Positions 18,847-28,451 are shown, numbered from the stretch's first letter. The stretch: DNA of 64,000 nt from Dyadobacter jejuensis (GCF_003149085.1 NZ_QGDT01000010.1:124001-188000), one strand, 5' to 3'. Program-made: numbers and translations. The notes: a model not told the origin generated them from the letters alone.

Positions 18847-19884
18847 ATGAAATTGGCACGTTATATCTTCTTATTTATTTTTATAGGAATTTGGGCTATA
18901 GGCACCAGCACCGAGCTTACCAAATGGGCCGCGGAACCCGGATTGGTTCACGATAGCTATCGGTATGGGGACCTCTACCGGCTTTCCAACTTAAAGGACT
19001 TTAAAGATCCACGAATCCCTTGCCCGCCCTATCGGCCGATGGACTCTTATGGCACTACCAAGCCCGTCCATTTGTATATCGTAGGCGATAGCTTCACGGA
19101 AGCAGACCGGATTGGCCAGGGAAATTTTGCGGCTCAGCGTTACTTGTACACCCATTGGAGCCAGACCCTACATATAAAGCCCGACACCACTGCTATCAAC
19201 ATTCTCATTTTGGAAACGGTAGAAAGGCATTTTAGGGAGAAATTCACCCATCATCCCATCCAAAATATCTTGCCCGATTCGGCAACTTTTGTGGGTGCAT
19301 ACCCCAATACCCCCATGAATCGGCTCGACGACCTATTCAGGGCCTCTAGCACCGAAGGTCGCCTAGACCAATTATTGTTTCAAAACAGCCTTTTCTTAAC
19401 TTTAAAAGAGTGGAAGGCCCAATTTAACCTTCGGGTGTTTGGTAGGACCACCCCTGAAGTAACCTTGGTAAACCAGGGAGAAGATATTGTCTATTATATG
19501 GATACGGATACTCCGAATATCACCTCCTCTTTCACCGACCTGTCCCAAGCAGAGGTAGACTCCATAGTGGGCCATCTCAACGAATCGAAAGCGCTATTAG
19601 AGAAAATGGGGTTTGATAGGGTCATACTTTCGGTAATCCCCAATAAAGTATCGGTACTGATGCCCACGTATGGGGACTACAACCAGCTGATCACAAGGAC
19701 GGTACAGCACCCACTATTGCAGATGGAGGCTATAGATGTGCTAGAGGACTTCCGGAAATCTCCAGAAAATCCCTATCTAAAAGGCGACTCCCACTGGACT
19801 TGCCAAGGCCAAAAGATATGGGTCGACAAAGCCAACCAATATATATATTCTTGGGTCCATGAACCCGCTCAGGACGGATCTTAG
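18847..19884 (+). CDS. SGNH/AlgX-like membrane-anchored protein
   Basis: The 345-residue product has an N-terminal signal anchor (about 3-20). It carries the two ends of an SGNH/AlgX-type fold: LYIVGDSFTEADR (block with the nucleophile serine) and, near the C-terminus, LKGDSHWTCQGQKIW, which matches the D-x-x-H-W block. Proteins of this type add or remove acetyl groups on extracellular polysaccharides. With the AT3 acyltransferase at 14225 it could form a two-step acetylation route, as the AlgIJX and PatA/PatB pairs do. It starts 3 bp after the preceding gene. Overall similarity is low, so the exact reaction is open. Confidence 0.6.
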   Translation: MKLARYIFLFIFIGIWAIGTSTELTKWAAEPGLVHDSYRYGDLYRLSNLKDFKDPRIPCPPYRPMDSYGTTKPVHLYIVGDSFTEADRIGQGNFAAQRYLYTHWSQTLHIKPDTTAINILILETVERHFREKFTHHPIQNILPDSATFVGAYPNTPMNRLDDLFRASSTEGRLDQLLFQNSLFLTLKEWKAQFNLRVFGRTTPEVTLVNQGEDIVYYMDTDTPNITSSFTDLSQAEVDSIVGHLNESKALLEKMGFDRVILSVIPNKVSVLMPTYGDYNQLITRTVQHPLLQMEAIDVLEDFRKSPENPYLKGDSHWTCQGQKIWVDKANQYIYSWVHEPAQDGS

Positions 19885-19946
19885 CAAGTTTCGGGTTTCT
19901 ATAGCCATAGCAATCCAGTAGATTTGTAGTATAAAAACCATGTACG

Positions 19947-20792
19947 ATGAGTCTCCAGCAAAACATAGATTATCAAAGGATCGCCCTGGCAATTGATTAC
20001 ATTCAAGATCATTTCCAAAGACAACCATCTCTGGATGAAATAGCGGCTCATGTCCACCTTAGCCCCTATCATTTCCAACGGTTGTTTACAGAATGGGCTG
20101 GAGTTAGTCCTAAAAAATTCTTGCAGTACATCAGCCTTTCGCATGCCAAAAAGGTCCTGAGTAAAGGCCAGGCAACGCTTTTTGATGCAGTAGAGGCCTC
20201 AGGTCTATCCGGAACGGGCCGTCTACACGACCTATTCGTACGAATAGAAGCCATGACACCCGGGGAATATAAAAACGGAGGTCTAAACTTAAAGATTACC
20301 TATAGCCATGTTGATAGTCCTTTTGGTCAACTCTTTGTAGCCTCCACCGAAAAAGGAATATGCCAAATCAGTTTTTCAGACAGCCTAGCCGACGGCCTTC
20401 ACAAGCTCAACCACCTTTTTCCTAATGCCCAGCTGCTGACTGCCGCTCCAGGATTTCACGATACCGTGCAATCCTTCTTCAGATTAGACGTTCAAAACTT
20501 ACCTCAGATAAAACTCCATCTTAAAGGGACCGCATTTCAACTTCAAGTATGGCAGGCCTTACTTCAGATCCCTGTTGGTGAGCTAGATACTTATGGTGGT
20601 ATGGCGCGGCAAATGCATAAACCCGGCGCTTCGAGGGCGGTTGGCACGGCTATTGGTAGCAATCCCATTGCCTATCTTATTCCCTGTCACCGGGTAATCC
20701 AGGCTACAGGGCTAGTAGGAGGCTACCGCTGGGGCCCCACTCGTAAACAAGCCATCCTTGGCTGGGAGGCTGCTTCTCGGTTCGGACAGTAA
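19947..20792 (+). CDS. AraC-type HTH + methylated-DNA-protein cysteine methyltransferase fusion
   Basis: The 281-residue protein joins an AraC-type DNA-binding domain (about 10-105, with QPSLDEIAAHVHLSPYHFQR) to an Ogt/AdaB domain (about 115-281). The latter has the active-site PCHRVIQ and the substrate loop GLVGGYRWGPTRKQ. The domain transfers a methyl group from O6-methylguanine to its cysteine. It lacks the N-terminal zinc methyl-phosphotriester domain of Ada, so the HTH may bind DNA without that switch. The ATG at 19947 fits this family layout. An AlkB-like gene follows 32 bp later, making a two-gene alkylation-repair unit. Confidence 0.93.
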   Translation: MSLQQNIDYQRIALAIDYIQDHFQRQPSLDEIAAHVHLSPYHFQRLFTEWAGVSPKKFLQYISLSHAKKVLSKGQATLFDAVEASGLSGTGRLHDLFVRIEAMTPGEYKNGGLNLKITYSHVDSPFGQLFVASTEKGICQISFSDSLADGLHKLNHLFPNAQLLTAAPGFHDTVQSFFRLDVQNLPQIKLHLKGTAFQLQVWQALLQIPVGELDTYGGMARQMHKPGASRAVGTAIGSNPIAYLIPCHRVIQATGLVGGYRWGPTRKQAILGWEAASRFGQ

Positions 20793-20824
20793 AAGCTTAC
20801 GGAATTCACTATTTACGACACTTC

Positions 20825-21436
20825 ATGAATCTATTCAATCAGGATGCCATCCCCAACCTACTGCCCTATGAGGGCACCGTTTTGCATTATGGCCTGATCA
20901 TACCCTCTCAGGAGGCCCAATGGTACTACCAGCGCCTGCTCGAAACGATCCTCTGGAAGCACGACGAAGCAGTCATGTTTGGAAAACATATCACTACCAA
21001 GCGTATGGTAGCTTGGTACGGAGACCTCCCCTTCGACTACACCTATTCCAAAACCACCAAAACCTCCTTGCCATGGACGCCGGAGCTGTTGTCACTCAAA
21101 CAACGCGTTGAAGAATTGACGGAATGCCATTATAATTCCTGTTTGCTCAATCTTTACCATGACGGGAGCGAAGGAATGAGTTGGCACAGCGACGATGAGA
21201 AGGCCTTGGCACACCATAGCGCTATTGCATCCCTAAGCTTTGGTGCGGCCCGTAAGTTCGCCTTCAAACACAAAGTTACCAAGCAATACATTACAACGAT
21301 TTTAGAAAGTGGAAGCCTAATCGTGATGAAAGACGATACACAGCAGAACTGGTGGCACCGCCTACCCCCTACCAAGCTCGTCAAACATCCCCGAATTAAC
21401 CTTACCTTTCGGACCATGGACGTAAAAAAAACCTGA
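20825..21436 (+). CDS. AlkB-like 2-oxoglutarate/Fe(II) dioxygenase
   Basis: The 203-residue protein belongs to the AlkB family, which oxidatively removes methyl groups from 1-methyladenine and 3-methylcytosine. NSCLLNLYHDGSEGMSWHSDDE contains the HxD iron ligands (WHSDDE) and the NxYxxG-type substrate strand. The distal histidine is in NWWHRLPPT, and the oxoglutarate-binding arginines are in RINLTFR. SLSFGAARKFAFKHK matches the strand before the active site. It resembles the shorter ALKBH2-like bacterial forms. The companion gene upstream is a guanine methyltransferase, so the pair covers both main classes of alkyl damage. Confidence 0.92.
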   Translation: MNLFNQDAIPNLLPYEGTVLHYGLIIPSQEAQWYYQRLLETILWKHDEAVMFGKHITTKRMVAWYGDLPFDYTYSKTTKTSLPWTPELLSLKQRVEELTECHYNSCLLNLYHDGSEGMSWHSDDEKALAHHSAIASLSFGAARKFAFKHKVTKQYITTILESGSLIVMKDDTQQNWWHRLPPTKLVKHPRINLTFRTMDVKKT

Positions 21437-21497
21437 GTCAACATGGCGGCTTAAAGAGGGCTTTTGTAGTCTATAAAAATATCTGCTTTATTTTTAG

Positions 21498-21505
21498 TAA
21501 TTTTG
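21498..21505 (+). promoter_or_regulatory. candidate -7 box for the DEAD-box helicase gene
   Basis: TAATTTTG matches the Bacteroidota -7 consensus TAnnTTTG exactly. It would give a leader of about 140 nt before the ATG at 21651, containing a small hairpin (CCTGT/ACAGG around 21568-21580). No well-spaced -33 TTG is seen. Long leaders are common for cold-induced RNA helicases, but cold control is not shown here. Confidence 0.35.
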
Positions 21506-21650
21506 GACTTACTTGCAACTTCGCATGTACATAGGAAAGCAGATTGAACTAGATTGAAAGCTTCCCTGTTTACTTACAGGCTGCAAAGCCAAAATCAATA
21601 TTACCGCGGGCCTAGGATTCATACAGAATGAGGCCCTTTAAAAAACACAA

Positions 21651-22787
21651 ATGACATTTCAGGAATTAGAACTCATTGAGCCAATTTCAAAAGCGCTCCA
21701 AGAAGAAGGATACACTACACCAACCCCGATTCAACAACAAGCCATCCCCTTAATTTTAAAGAAAAACGACTTGCTAGGCTGTGCCCAGACGGGAACTGGA
21801 AAAACTGCAGCCTTCGCCATACCTATTTTGCAAATTCTGACCGAAACACCCGTACCAAGGGGGGAAAAAAGCCGGATACGTTGCCTAATTATGACCCCTA
21901 CCCGGGAGCTCGCTATTCAGATTGGCGAGAGTTTTAGCGCATACGGTCGGCATACGAAGATCCGCCATACGGTTATATTCGGTGGCGTAGGCCAGAAACC
22001 ACAAACGGATGCCTTATCCCGCGGAGTAGATGTGTTGGTGGCCACTCCTGGCCGTTTGCTTGATCTTATTAACCAAGGATTCATTAAACTGAACCAGTTG
22101 GAGCTTTTTGTATTGGATGAAGCCGACCGGATGTTGGACATGGGCTTCGTTCATGATGTTAAGAAGGTACTCAAACTATTGCCTAAAAAGAGACAATCTC
22201 TATTTTTCTCGGCCACCATGCCACCTGCCATCGTAACGCTGGCCGATAGCATCCTATCGAACCCTTCGAAGGTGGAGGTAACGCCAGTTTCTTCTACTGC
22301 CGATACGATCCGTCAAACGGTATTCCATGTCAACAAATCGGACAAAAATGCCTTATTGCTGCATATATTGGAAGATCAAGCCATAGCCACCGCTTTGGTA
22401 TTTACCAGAACCAAGCATGGAGCCGATAAAGTGGTGAAGGTACTGAGGAAGGCCGGAGTAACCTCGGAAGCTATCCATGGCAACAAGTCGCAGAGTGCGC
22501 GACAAAATGCCCTGAAAAACTTCAAAGCCCAAACCACCCGAGTATTGGTAGCCACCGATATCGCTGCCAGAGGGATAGACGTAGATGCTTTGACCCATGT
22601 GATCAACTACGAAATCCCGAATATTCCCGAAACGTACGTACACCGCATAGGCCGTACTGGCCGGGCCGGTGCCAAAGGAATTGCCCTGTCATTCTGCGAT
22701 GTAGAAGAAAAAACCTACTTGAGGGATATTCACAAACTCATTTCGAAAAATATTCCGGTAGAAAGAGACCACCCATTTTCGAGATAA
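21651..22787 (+). CDS. DEAD-box ATP-dependent RNA helicase (RhlE-like)
   Basis: This 378-residue protein unwinds RNA duplexes. All core motifs are visible: the Q motif ([14 protein letters not shown]), Walker [44 protein letters not shown], then [24 protein letters not shown] and [10 protein letters not shown]. It ends soon after the core, with almost no basic C-terminal tail, so it is a minimal RhlE-type helicase likely to act in ribosome assembly or mRNA decay. A perfect 16-bp hairpin terminator follows 11 bp after the stop. Confidence 0.95.
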   Translation: MTFQELELIEPISKALQEEGYTTPTPIQQQAIPLILKKNDLLGCAQTGTGKTAAFAIPILQILTETPVPRGEKSRIRCLIMTPTRELAIQIGESFSAYGRHTKIRHTVIFGGVGQKPQTDALSRGVDVLVATPGRLLDLINQGFIKLNQLELFVLDEADRMLDMGFVHDVKKVLKLLPKKRQSLFFSATMPPAIVTLADSILSNPSKVEVTPVSSTADTIRQTVFHVNKSDKNALLLHILEDQAIATALVFTRTKHGADKVVKVLRKAGVTSEAIHGNKSQSARQNALKNFKAQTTRVLVATDIAARGIDVDALTHVINYEIPNIPETYVHRIGRTGRAGAKGIALSFCDVEEKTYLRDIHKLISKNIPVERDHPFSR

Positions 22788-22798
22788 ATGATACTAAA

Positions 22799-22837
22799 AT
22801 AGAAAATCCGCAGCCGTAAATGCTGCGGATTTTCTAT
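22799..22837 (+). terminator. intrinsic terminator after the DEAD-box helicase gene
   Basis: ATAGAAAATCCGCAGC at 22799-22814 pairs perfectly with GCTGCGGATTTTCTAT at 22822-22837 across a 7-nt loop. The lower stem supplies A and T tracts on either side, so it could stop transcription in both directions. It separates the helicase gene from the rhodanese gene, which starts 18 bp later. Confidence 0.85.
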
Positions 22838-22854
22838 AATTCTCCCAGAGAATC

Positions 22855-23160
22855 ATGATTAAGAATACTTACACCGATATTTCCTTGGCTGAAATGAAGT
22901 CTTTGATGCTTCAACCCAATACCCTAGTAGTCGACGTACGCGAGCCTTGGGAGTTTGAGGAATTTAATGATGGGGGTATCAATATACCCTTATCTGAAAT
23001 CCGCAACCAGCGCGACCGACTCGAACCATATGAGCGCATCGTGGTGGTGTGCACCAACGGCGTTCGCAGTAAGATAGCCGCTATGGACTACTGCCGGGTG
23101 GAAGCCTGGTTGGACAAGGCCATTTACCACGTTAAAGGGGGACTACTAGAGGCCCAATAA
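22855..23160 (+). CDS. rhodanese-like domain protein
   Basis: This is a single-domain rhodanese of 101 residues. It has the VVDVREPWEFEEFN strand, the NIPLSEI turn and the active-site loop VVVCTNGVRSKIAAM, with the catalytic cysteine followed by the C-x-x-G-x-R-S pattern. Such proteins move sulfur as a persulfide. The short form suggests a partner-specific sulfur carrier, but no sulfur-metabolism gene is adjacent. It stands alone between a terminator and the convergent dapF gene. Confidence 0.88.
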   Translation: MIKNTYTDISLAEMKSLMLQPNTLVVDVREPWEFEEFNDGGINIPLSEIRNQRDRLEPYERIVVVCTNGVRSKIAAMDYCRVEAWLDKAIYHVKGGLLEAQ

Positions 23161-23216
23161 GCTAAAGACTTCCAGAAAACATATTGCTAAGAGCCTTCCT
23201 AAAAAAACAGAGCCTC

Positions 23217-23996
23217 TCAAATTTCCACTTGCCCTTCAAATACCCTCTGCGCAGGACCACTCAGACAAATATTCTGAAAGCCCTCGCCTCCGTTCGCTTC
23301 AAAGGCCACCTCAAGCTTACCACCCAAGGTATCGACGGCGATAGGGCTCGCCCATCCATGATGCAAATGAGCAGACAGCGCACCGGCCGTTACCCCTGTA
23401 CCACAGGAATAAGTCTCGTCTTCGACCCCGCGCTCATAAGTCCGTATCGCCAGATGATTGGGAGCTTTCAATTCTATAAAATTGACATTGGTACCACCCA
23501 GAGGTCCAAATTCTTCTCCATAACGTATCGCTTTGCCGAGCGTTACCACCTCCGTATTGGCTACGCTGTCGACGTAAGCAACATAATGCGGCGAACCGGT
23601 GTTCATAAAGTCGTACCCTACGGCCTGGGTCACCTCGGTAACTGGCGACATGTTCAGGTGGATAATATCGCCCCGAACGGCTGCCTGATGAGGGCCATCC
23701 ACAGCAATGAAAGTAGCCTCTTCGGCGAACAACCCTAAGTCATGAGCGAACCGAACGGCACAACGCCCCCCATTTCCACACATGCTTCCTTCTCCTCCGT
23801 CCGAATTAAAGTATACCATTCGAAAATCGTAACCCTCAGCTTTCCGTATTAGGATCAACCCATCGGCTCCAATTCCGAAACGTCGGTGACACAAATGGGC
23901 TATCAAGGCTTTGTCGATAGGAAAAGATTCCTGACGATCGTCTACCATGACGAAATCATTGCCTGTTCCCTGATATTTGAAAAAAGATAAATTCAT
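23217..23996 (-). CDS. dapF: diaminopimelate epimerase
   Basis: The enzyme converts LL- to meso-diaminopimelate for lysine and peptidoglycan. The 259-residue protein shows the N-terminal KYQGTGNDFVMVD, the first catalytic cysteine in SMCGNGGRCAVRFA and the second in YSCGTGVTAGAL, with the typical spacing between the two halves. Length is slightly short of the usual 270 but all active-site blocks are present. The start is the ATG at 23996. It lies downstream of rplS on the same strand, with rplS's own terminator between them, so it is probably transcribed separately. Confidence 0.96.
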   Translation of the reverse strand: MNLSFFKYQGTGNDFVMVDDRQESFPIDKALIAHLCHRRFGIGADGLILIRKAEGYDFRMVYFNSDGGEGSMCGNGGRCAVRFAHDLGLFAEEATFIAVDGPHQAAVRGDIIHLNMSPVTEVTQAVGYDFMNTGSPHYVAYVDSVANTEVVTLGKAIRYGEEFGPLGGTNVNFIELKAPNHLAIRTYERGVEDETYSCGTGVTAGALSAHLHHGWASPIAVDTLGGKLEVAFEANGGEGFQNICLSGPAQRVFEGQVEI

Positions 23997-24065
23997 TATT
24001 AAAAAATATTATTTCTGTAAAAACCATTCTTTTGGCTCCTAGAGTTCCCACTGCCATCCTATAAA

Positions 24066-24104
24066 CAGAAAAAACCCTGCATGCAACGAATCACAGGCAG
24101 GGTT
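24066..24104 (-). terminator. intrinsic terminator of rplS
   Basis: On the minus strand, AACCCTGC (24104 to 24097) pairs with GCAGGGTT (24080 to 24073) and is followed by TTTTCTGTTT. Stem plus T-rich tail begins 25 bp after the rplS stop codon. Confidence 0.8.
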
Positions 24105-24128
24105 CCAACTTTCCGATTGAAATATAGA

Positions 24129-24494
24129 CTATTTCGTTGGTTTCTTAAGCTCTTTGATACGAGCAGCTTTGCCCTGACGGCCACGTAGGAAGTACAGACG
24201 TGCACGACGTACCTTACCACGGCGAAGTAACTCAATTTTAGCGATACTTGGCGAAAGAATAGGGAATACACGCTCCACACCAATACCATTTGAAATTTTA
24301 CGTACTGTAAAAGTTTCACCTGTAGAATTGGCGTTACGACGCTGAATCACCGTTCCTTGAAACTGCTGAATACGTTCTTTACCTCCTTCACGGATCTTCA
24401 CGTGAACGTTGATGGTGTCGCCTGCTCCGAAGGCAGGATACTCGGATTTACGATTTTCAATCGTAGCTTCTACGAGTTTAATAAGTTCGCTCAT
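24129..24494 (-). CDS. rplS: 50S ribosomal protein L19
   Basis: L19 sits at the interface of the large and small ribosomal subunits. The 121-residue chain has the family start MSELIKLVE, the central [24 protein letters not shown] (read in two halves around the RR turn), [22 protein letters not shown], and the closing [19 protein letters not shown]. The frame continues upstream to 24560, but the ATG at 24494 is the conserved start and lies after a strong promoter. The gene has its own promoter and terminator and is not flanked by trmD or rimM, with which it travels in many other phyla. Confidence 0.97.
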   Translation of the reverse strand: MSELIKLVEATIENRKSEYPAFGAGDTINVHVKIREGGKERIQQFQGTVIQRRNANSTGETFTVRKISNGIGVERVFPILSPSIAKIELLRRGKVRRARLYFLRGRQGKAARIKELKKPTK

Positions 24495-24539
24495 GACGAA
24501 TGCTTTTATAAAATTAAAGTAAATTGCCTGCTCCCAGCG

Positions 24540-24617
24540 GAAGAGGTGACGCCCCTTCATTCAAAACAGTCTTTTAAAAACGAGTGCAAAAATAGATTTT
24601 ATTATTCACTTGTCAAA
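24540..24617 (-). promoter_or_regulatory. rplS promoter and leader hairpin
   Basis: On the minus strand TTTG (24617-24614), a 19-bp spacer and TATTTTTG (24594-24587) match the Bacteroidota sigma-A consensus at both boxes. Transcription from about 24580 gives a leader of about 86 nt. It contains a 7-bp hairpin, GAAGGGG/CCTCTTC with loop CGTCA (24558-24540, one G-U pair). A hairpin in a ribosomal-protein leader could be an autoregulatory site; that part is speculation. Confidence 0.65.
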
Positions 24618-24756
24618 GGGTTATCACCTAAAAATGAGCATAATTATCGTTCTTTTAGATTTAAATAGAAAATAGGGCTCCGATCATTTGAAAATTCATT
24701 CCCTAGTCCAATTTTTGCTTACACCCGTAAAACACCCACGACCAGCCAAACCTATC

Positions 24757-26241
24757 ATGAAAATATTAGACGGAAAACAGGTCAGACAGGCCGATGCTTA
24801 TACCATAGCCCAGGAGCCTATTAGCCCATTAGCCCTTATGGAACGTGCCGCTCATGCCTTTGTGCATTGGTATATCAACCAGTTTGTACAGACACGACCA
24901 GTAGCCATATTTTGTGGACAGGGCAATAACGGCGGCGATGGCCTGGCTATTGCCCGAATTTTATCCCAACGAAGCTACTCTATACAGGTATATCTGGTAG
25001 CCCATACTTCAAACCCTTCAGACGATTATCGGGCCAACCTGGATCGACTACAGGGACATCATCGGCCCATACTCCTCAGTTCGGAAGCGGACATCCCGGA
25101 ACTTTCGGACCAAGTTATTATTATTGACGCTTTGTTGGGATCGGGATTGAACAGGCCCGCTGATGGGCTATTAGCGGTAACAATTGATAAGATCAACCAT
25201 TGCGACAACAAAAAAGTAGCGGTAGACATCGCCAGCGGATTATTTATGGATCGGCTAAACGCCCCCAGCGATGCCATCGTTAAACCCGACTACACTGTAT
25301 CCTTCCAATTTCCAAAATTACCATTTTTACTGCCTCATTCGGCCGCCTATGCCGGAGAATGGCATGTGGTAGACATTGGTCTTGCCAAAGACTTCATTGC
25401 CCACTGCGACACCCCCTACGAACTAACCGACTACGAATCGGCCGAAAGGCTCAAAAAGCCTAGAGCCAAGTACGCCCATAAGGGGACTTTTGGGCATGCA
25501 TTGATTATTGCCGGAAGCTATGGGAAAGTAGGAGCGGCAGTATTGGCCGCTAAGGCTTGTTTGAGAGCCGGAGTGGGGTTGCTTACCCTGCACATTCCCA
25601 AATGTGCCTACGAAATCGTGCAGGTAAGTGTACCCGAAGCCATGGCCTCTATTGACGTAAAAAAGAAAATTAATACCCTCCTACCCGAGCTTCAAGGCTA
25701 TACGGCTGTGGGGATAGGTCCTGGGCTAGGCCAACATACGGGCACCCTACAGATGCTCCAACAACTGTTGTCGCTAGCGACTTGCCCCCTGGTGATAGAC
25801 GCCGACGCCCTCAATCTACTTTCAGAAAACAAGGAATTGTTTGGGCTAATACCCCGAAAATCTATTTTAACACCCCATCCTAAGGAATTTGAGCGCCTGG
25901 CTGGACCTGGCCGCTCCGACCTCGACCGCCTCCATAAAGGCAGGGAATTTGCCCAAAAGCACGGAGTCATCATCTGCCTCAAAGGAGCCCATACTGCCGT
26001 GATTGACGACTGTGGACGGGTCTATTTTAATACGACAGGCAATCCAGGCATGGCTACCGGAGGTACGGGAGACGTACTTACGGGGGTCATCACCGCCCTT
26101 TTGGCCCAAGGCTATAGTCCAGTGGCCGCCGCCCGCTTGGGGGTATATGCCCATGGGCAGGCCGGAGACGCCGCCATCAAAAAAACGGGCATGGCCGGCT
26201 TAACAGCCTCCGACGTAGCGGAACACCTTAGACTGGACTGA
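24757..26241 (+). CDS. bifunctional NAD(P)H-hydrate epimerase/dehydratase
   Basis: The 494-residue enzyme repairs hydrated NADH and NADPH. The N-terminal half is the epimerase domain (YjeF_N; VAIFCGQGNNGGDGLAIARIL, then VDIASGLFMDR). The C-terminal half, from about residue 225, is the ADP/ATP-dependent dehydratase with a ribokinase-like fold (KGTFGHALIIAGSYGKVGAAV read in parts, VIDADALNLL, LTPHPKEFERL, GNPGMATGGTGDVLTG). The frame is open to a TTG at 24688; the ATG at 24757 (MKILDGKQVRQAD) is the family start. It converges on feoB with a gap of only 44 bp. Confidence 0.95.
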   Translation: MKILDGKQVRQADAYTIAQEPISPLALMERAAHAFVHWYINQFVQTRPVAIFCGQGNNGGDGLAIARILSQRSYSIQVYLVAHTSNPSDDYRANLDRLQGHHRPILLSSEADIPELSDQVIIIDALLGSGLNRPADGLLAVTIDKINHCDNKKVAVDIASGLFMDRLNAPSDAIVKPDYTVSFQFPKLPFLLPHSAAYAGEWHVVDIGLAKDFIAHCDTPYELTDYESAERLKKPRAKYAHKGTFGHALIIAGSYGKVGAAVLAAKACLRAGVGLLTLHIPKCAYEIVQVSVPEAMASIDVKKKINTLLPELQGYTAVGIGPGLGQHTGTLQMLQQLLSLATCPLVIDADALNLLSENKELFGLIPRKSILTPHPKEFERLAGPGRSDLDRLHKGREFAQKHGVIICLKGAHTAVIDDCGRVYFNTTGNPGMATGGTGDVLTGVITALLAQGYSPVAAARLGVYAHGQAGDAAIKKTGMAGLTASDVAEHLRLD

Positions 26242-26285
26242 ACCAATCCGCCTATTGGGCCGACTATTATCCTTTAAGGCAATAC

Positions 26286-28451
26286 TTATGAAAGAACTTG
26301 ATAGGCTATAAAGGCGGAAACATAAGCCAAGGCCGTCATGTATAAAAGCTGTATAAGCGGCCATTTCCAGCCATTGGTTTCCCTATATACCACCGCAATG
26401 GTACTCATGCACATCATCGCAAACACATAAAACATGAGGAGTGACGTACCTACGGCTGTGGTATACATGGGTTGGCCAGTCTCAGGGTTAAGTTCCTGCT
26501 GCAACCTTTCTTTCACAGTAAGCACGTCTTCGGAGTCGCCGGTAATACTATAAATAGTAGCCATGGTTCCTACAAATACCTCTCGGGCTGCAAAAGATGC
26601 TAACAAGGCAATGCCGATCTTCCAATCGTAACCCAGAGGACGAATGGCCGGCTCGATAAAATGGCCAAAACTCCCGGCATAAGAGTTCTCCAGCCTAGCA
26701 GAAGCCACGGCAGCGTCTACGTCTTCTTGAGTCGCATCTACCGACATGCTGGCCACTACGGCTTGTTCGGCCTTGTCCATACGATCGCCAGGCCCATAAG
26801 AAGCCAGCAACCATAAGATGATGGAAATGGCTACGATGATTTTACCAGCCTCAAAAACAAAAGACCGTACACTTTCATACATGGTCATGCCGACATGGCC
26901 CCAACGGGGTAATTTATAGGATGGCATTTCTAACATAAAGTATCCTGGCTCCTTTCGAGGGACAAACAAAGATATGACCCAGGCCGAAGCCAAGGCTCCT
27001 ACCAGGCCTAGTAAATACAATCCAAACAATACCAGCCCCTGAAGATTAAATATACCTAAGACTTTTTGGGCGGGCACTACCAGAGCGATGAGTATAGCGT
27101 AAATAGGCAAACGGGCCGAGCAGCTCATCAACGGCGTTACGAGGATGGTCAACAACCGCTCGTAGCGGCTATTGATACTCCGGGTGGTCATAATGGCGGG
27201 CACAGCACAGGCAACACCCGAAATAAGGGGCACCACACTACGGCCATTCAACCCAAATTTGCGCATCAACCGATCCATAATCACCATCACCCTGGCCATA
27301 TAGCCCGACTCTTCCAGGATGGCTACCAAGGCGAATAGAATGGCAATTTGCGGAATAAAGATGATCACGCCCCCCACACCCGCTAGTACCCCGTCGGTAA
27401 TCAGGTCGTTGAGTATGCCGGGAGGGAGCATATCCTTGACCCAACCAATGGTGGTGGCCGTGGCTTCGTCTATCAGATCCATTGGATAGGAGGCCCAGGC
27501 AAAAATGGCCTGAAACACCAGTATCAACACGGCAGCAAAGGAGAGATATCCCCCTATGGGATGGAGCAGGAGTCGGTCCAATTGTCGCGTCCAGTATGGC
27601 TGCTCGGTTTCTCCTGTAACTTTTACCGCCTTGTCTACAATGGGTTTTAGCCTTTCATATCGATCTATGGTTTCGGTAGCCAAGAAATCTTGTTCATCGA
27701 AATCATGTTTTTCAATGAGCCCATCCAACTTTACTTGCAAGGCCCTCTCCACAAAGGTAAAATTGTCGTGCTGACAAACATACTGCATCGCCATGTAGTC
27801 GTTGGTCAGTCCATATTCCGCCTTCACCTCCGAAATCAGCGCAGGGAAGCTATCGGCCGGATTATAAAAATAGGACTTCAATTGGTATTTAGGGGAATGA
27901 ATCACCCCCGAAATAGCCTCCTTCAATTGAGTAACCCCAGTGCCGGTACGCGCATTAATATTGACTACAGGCACCTGAAAATGCATGGCTAGCTGAACGG
28001 CGTTGACCGTAATATTCCGGTCGGAGGCGACATCCAGCATATTTAAGGCCATAACCGTAGGAAGCCCCAGGTCATGAATCTCCGAAAACAATAATAAATT
28101 TCTAAGCAAATTGGAGCCGTCTACCACTACCACTACCACATCGGGATAGTCGGGATGCTGTGGATTGGCCAATATATCCATCACCACCGCCTCGTCTGCC
28201 GACTTAGGATAGATACTATAGGTCCCGGGCAAATCGACCGCTGTTACCGTAAGGCCTTGGTTGTTAGGTCCTTTTAGCAAGAAAGTCCCAGACTTTTTCT
28301 CGACGGTCACCCCCGGAAAGTTCCCGGTCTTTTGACGCAGACCAGTTAAAGAGTTAAATAATGTAGATTTTCCAGCATTGGGATTTCCTACCAATGCAAC
28401 TTTTAGACGATTATCTTTCAATGGGATCTTTAAATAAATGCAACTATTCAA
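26286..28451 (-). CDS. feoB: ferrous iron transporter FeoB
   Basis: This inner-membrane Fe(II) permease has 721 residues. An N-terminal G domain carries G1 GNPNAGKST, G3 DLPGTYS and G4 NMLD. A helical linker follows, and then the membrane core with two Gate domains (GRSVVPLISGVACAVPAIM; APASCSARLP-like region MSCSARLPIYAILIALV) and about eight to ten TM segments. No ATG is available at the start. TTG at 28451 overlaps feoA by 8 bp, while TTG at 28421 (MKDNRLKVALVGNP) gives the more usual N-terminus. Either would be coupled to feoA translation. Confidence 0.95.
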   Translation of the reverse strand: MNSCIYLKIPLKDNRLKVALVGNPNAGKSTLFNSLTGLRQKTGNFPGVTVEKKSGTFLLKGPNNQGLTVTAVDLPGTYSIYPKSADEAVVMDILANPQHPDYPDVVVVVVDGSNLLRNLLLFSEIHDLGLPTVMALNMLDVASDRNITVNAVQLAMHFQVPVVNINARTGTGVTQLKEAISGVIHSPKYQLKSYFYNPADSFPALISEVKAEYGLTNDYMAMQYVCQHDNFTFVERALQVKLDGLIEKHDFDEQDFLATETIDRYERLKPIVDKAVKVTGETEQPYWTRQLDRLLLHPIGGYLSFAAVLILVFQAIFAWASYPMDLIDEATATTIGWVKDMLPPGILNDLITDGVLAGVGGVIIFIPQIAILFALVAILEESGYMARVMVIMDRLMRKFGLNGRSVVPLISGVACAVPAIMTTRSINSRYERLLTILVTPLMSCSARLPIYAILIALVVPAQKVLGIFNLQGLVLFGLYLLGLVGALASAWVISLFVPRKEPGYFMLEMPSYKLPRWGHVGMTMYESVRSFVFEAGKIIVAISIILWLLASYGPGDRMDKAEQAVVASMSVDATQEDVDAAVASARLENSYAGSFGHFIEPAIRPLGYDWKIGIALLASFAAREVFVGTMATIYSITGDSEDVLTVKERLQQELNPETGQPMYTTAVGTSLLMFYVFAMMCMSTIAVVYRETNGWKWPLIQLLYMTALAYVSAFIAYQVLS

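Noticed and set aside
22855..23160. Rhodanese gene as part of the helicase operon
   Set aside because: A perfect 16-bp stem terminator separates them, so joint transcription is unlikely.
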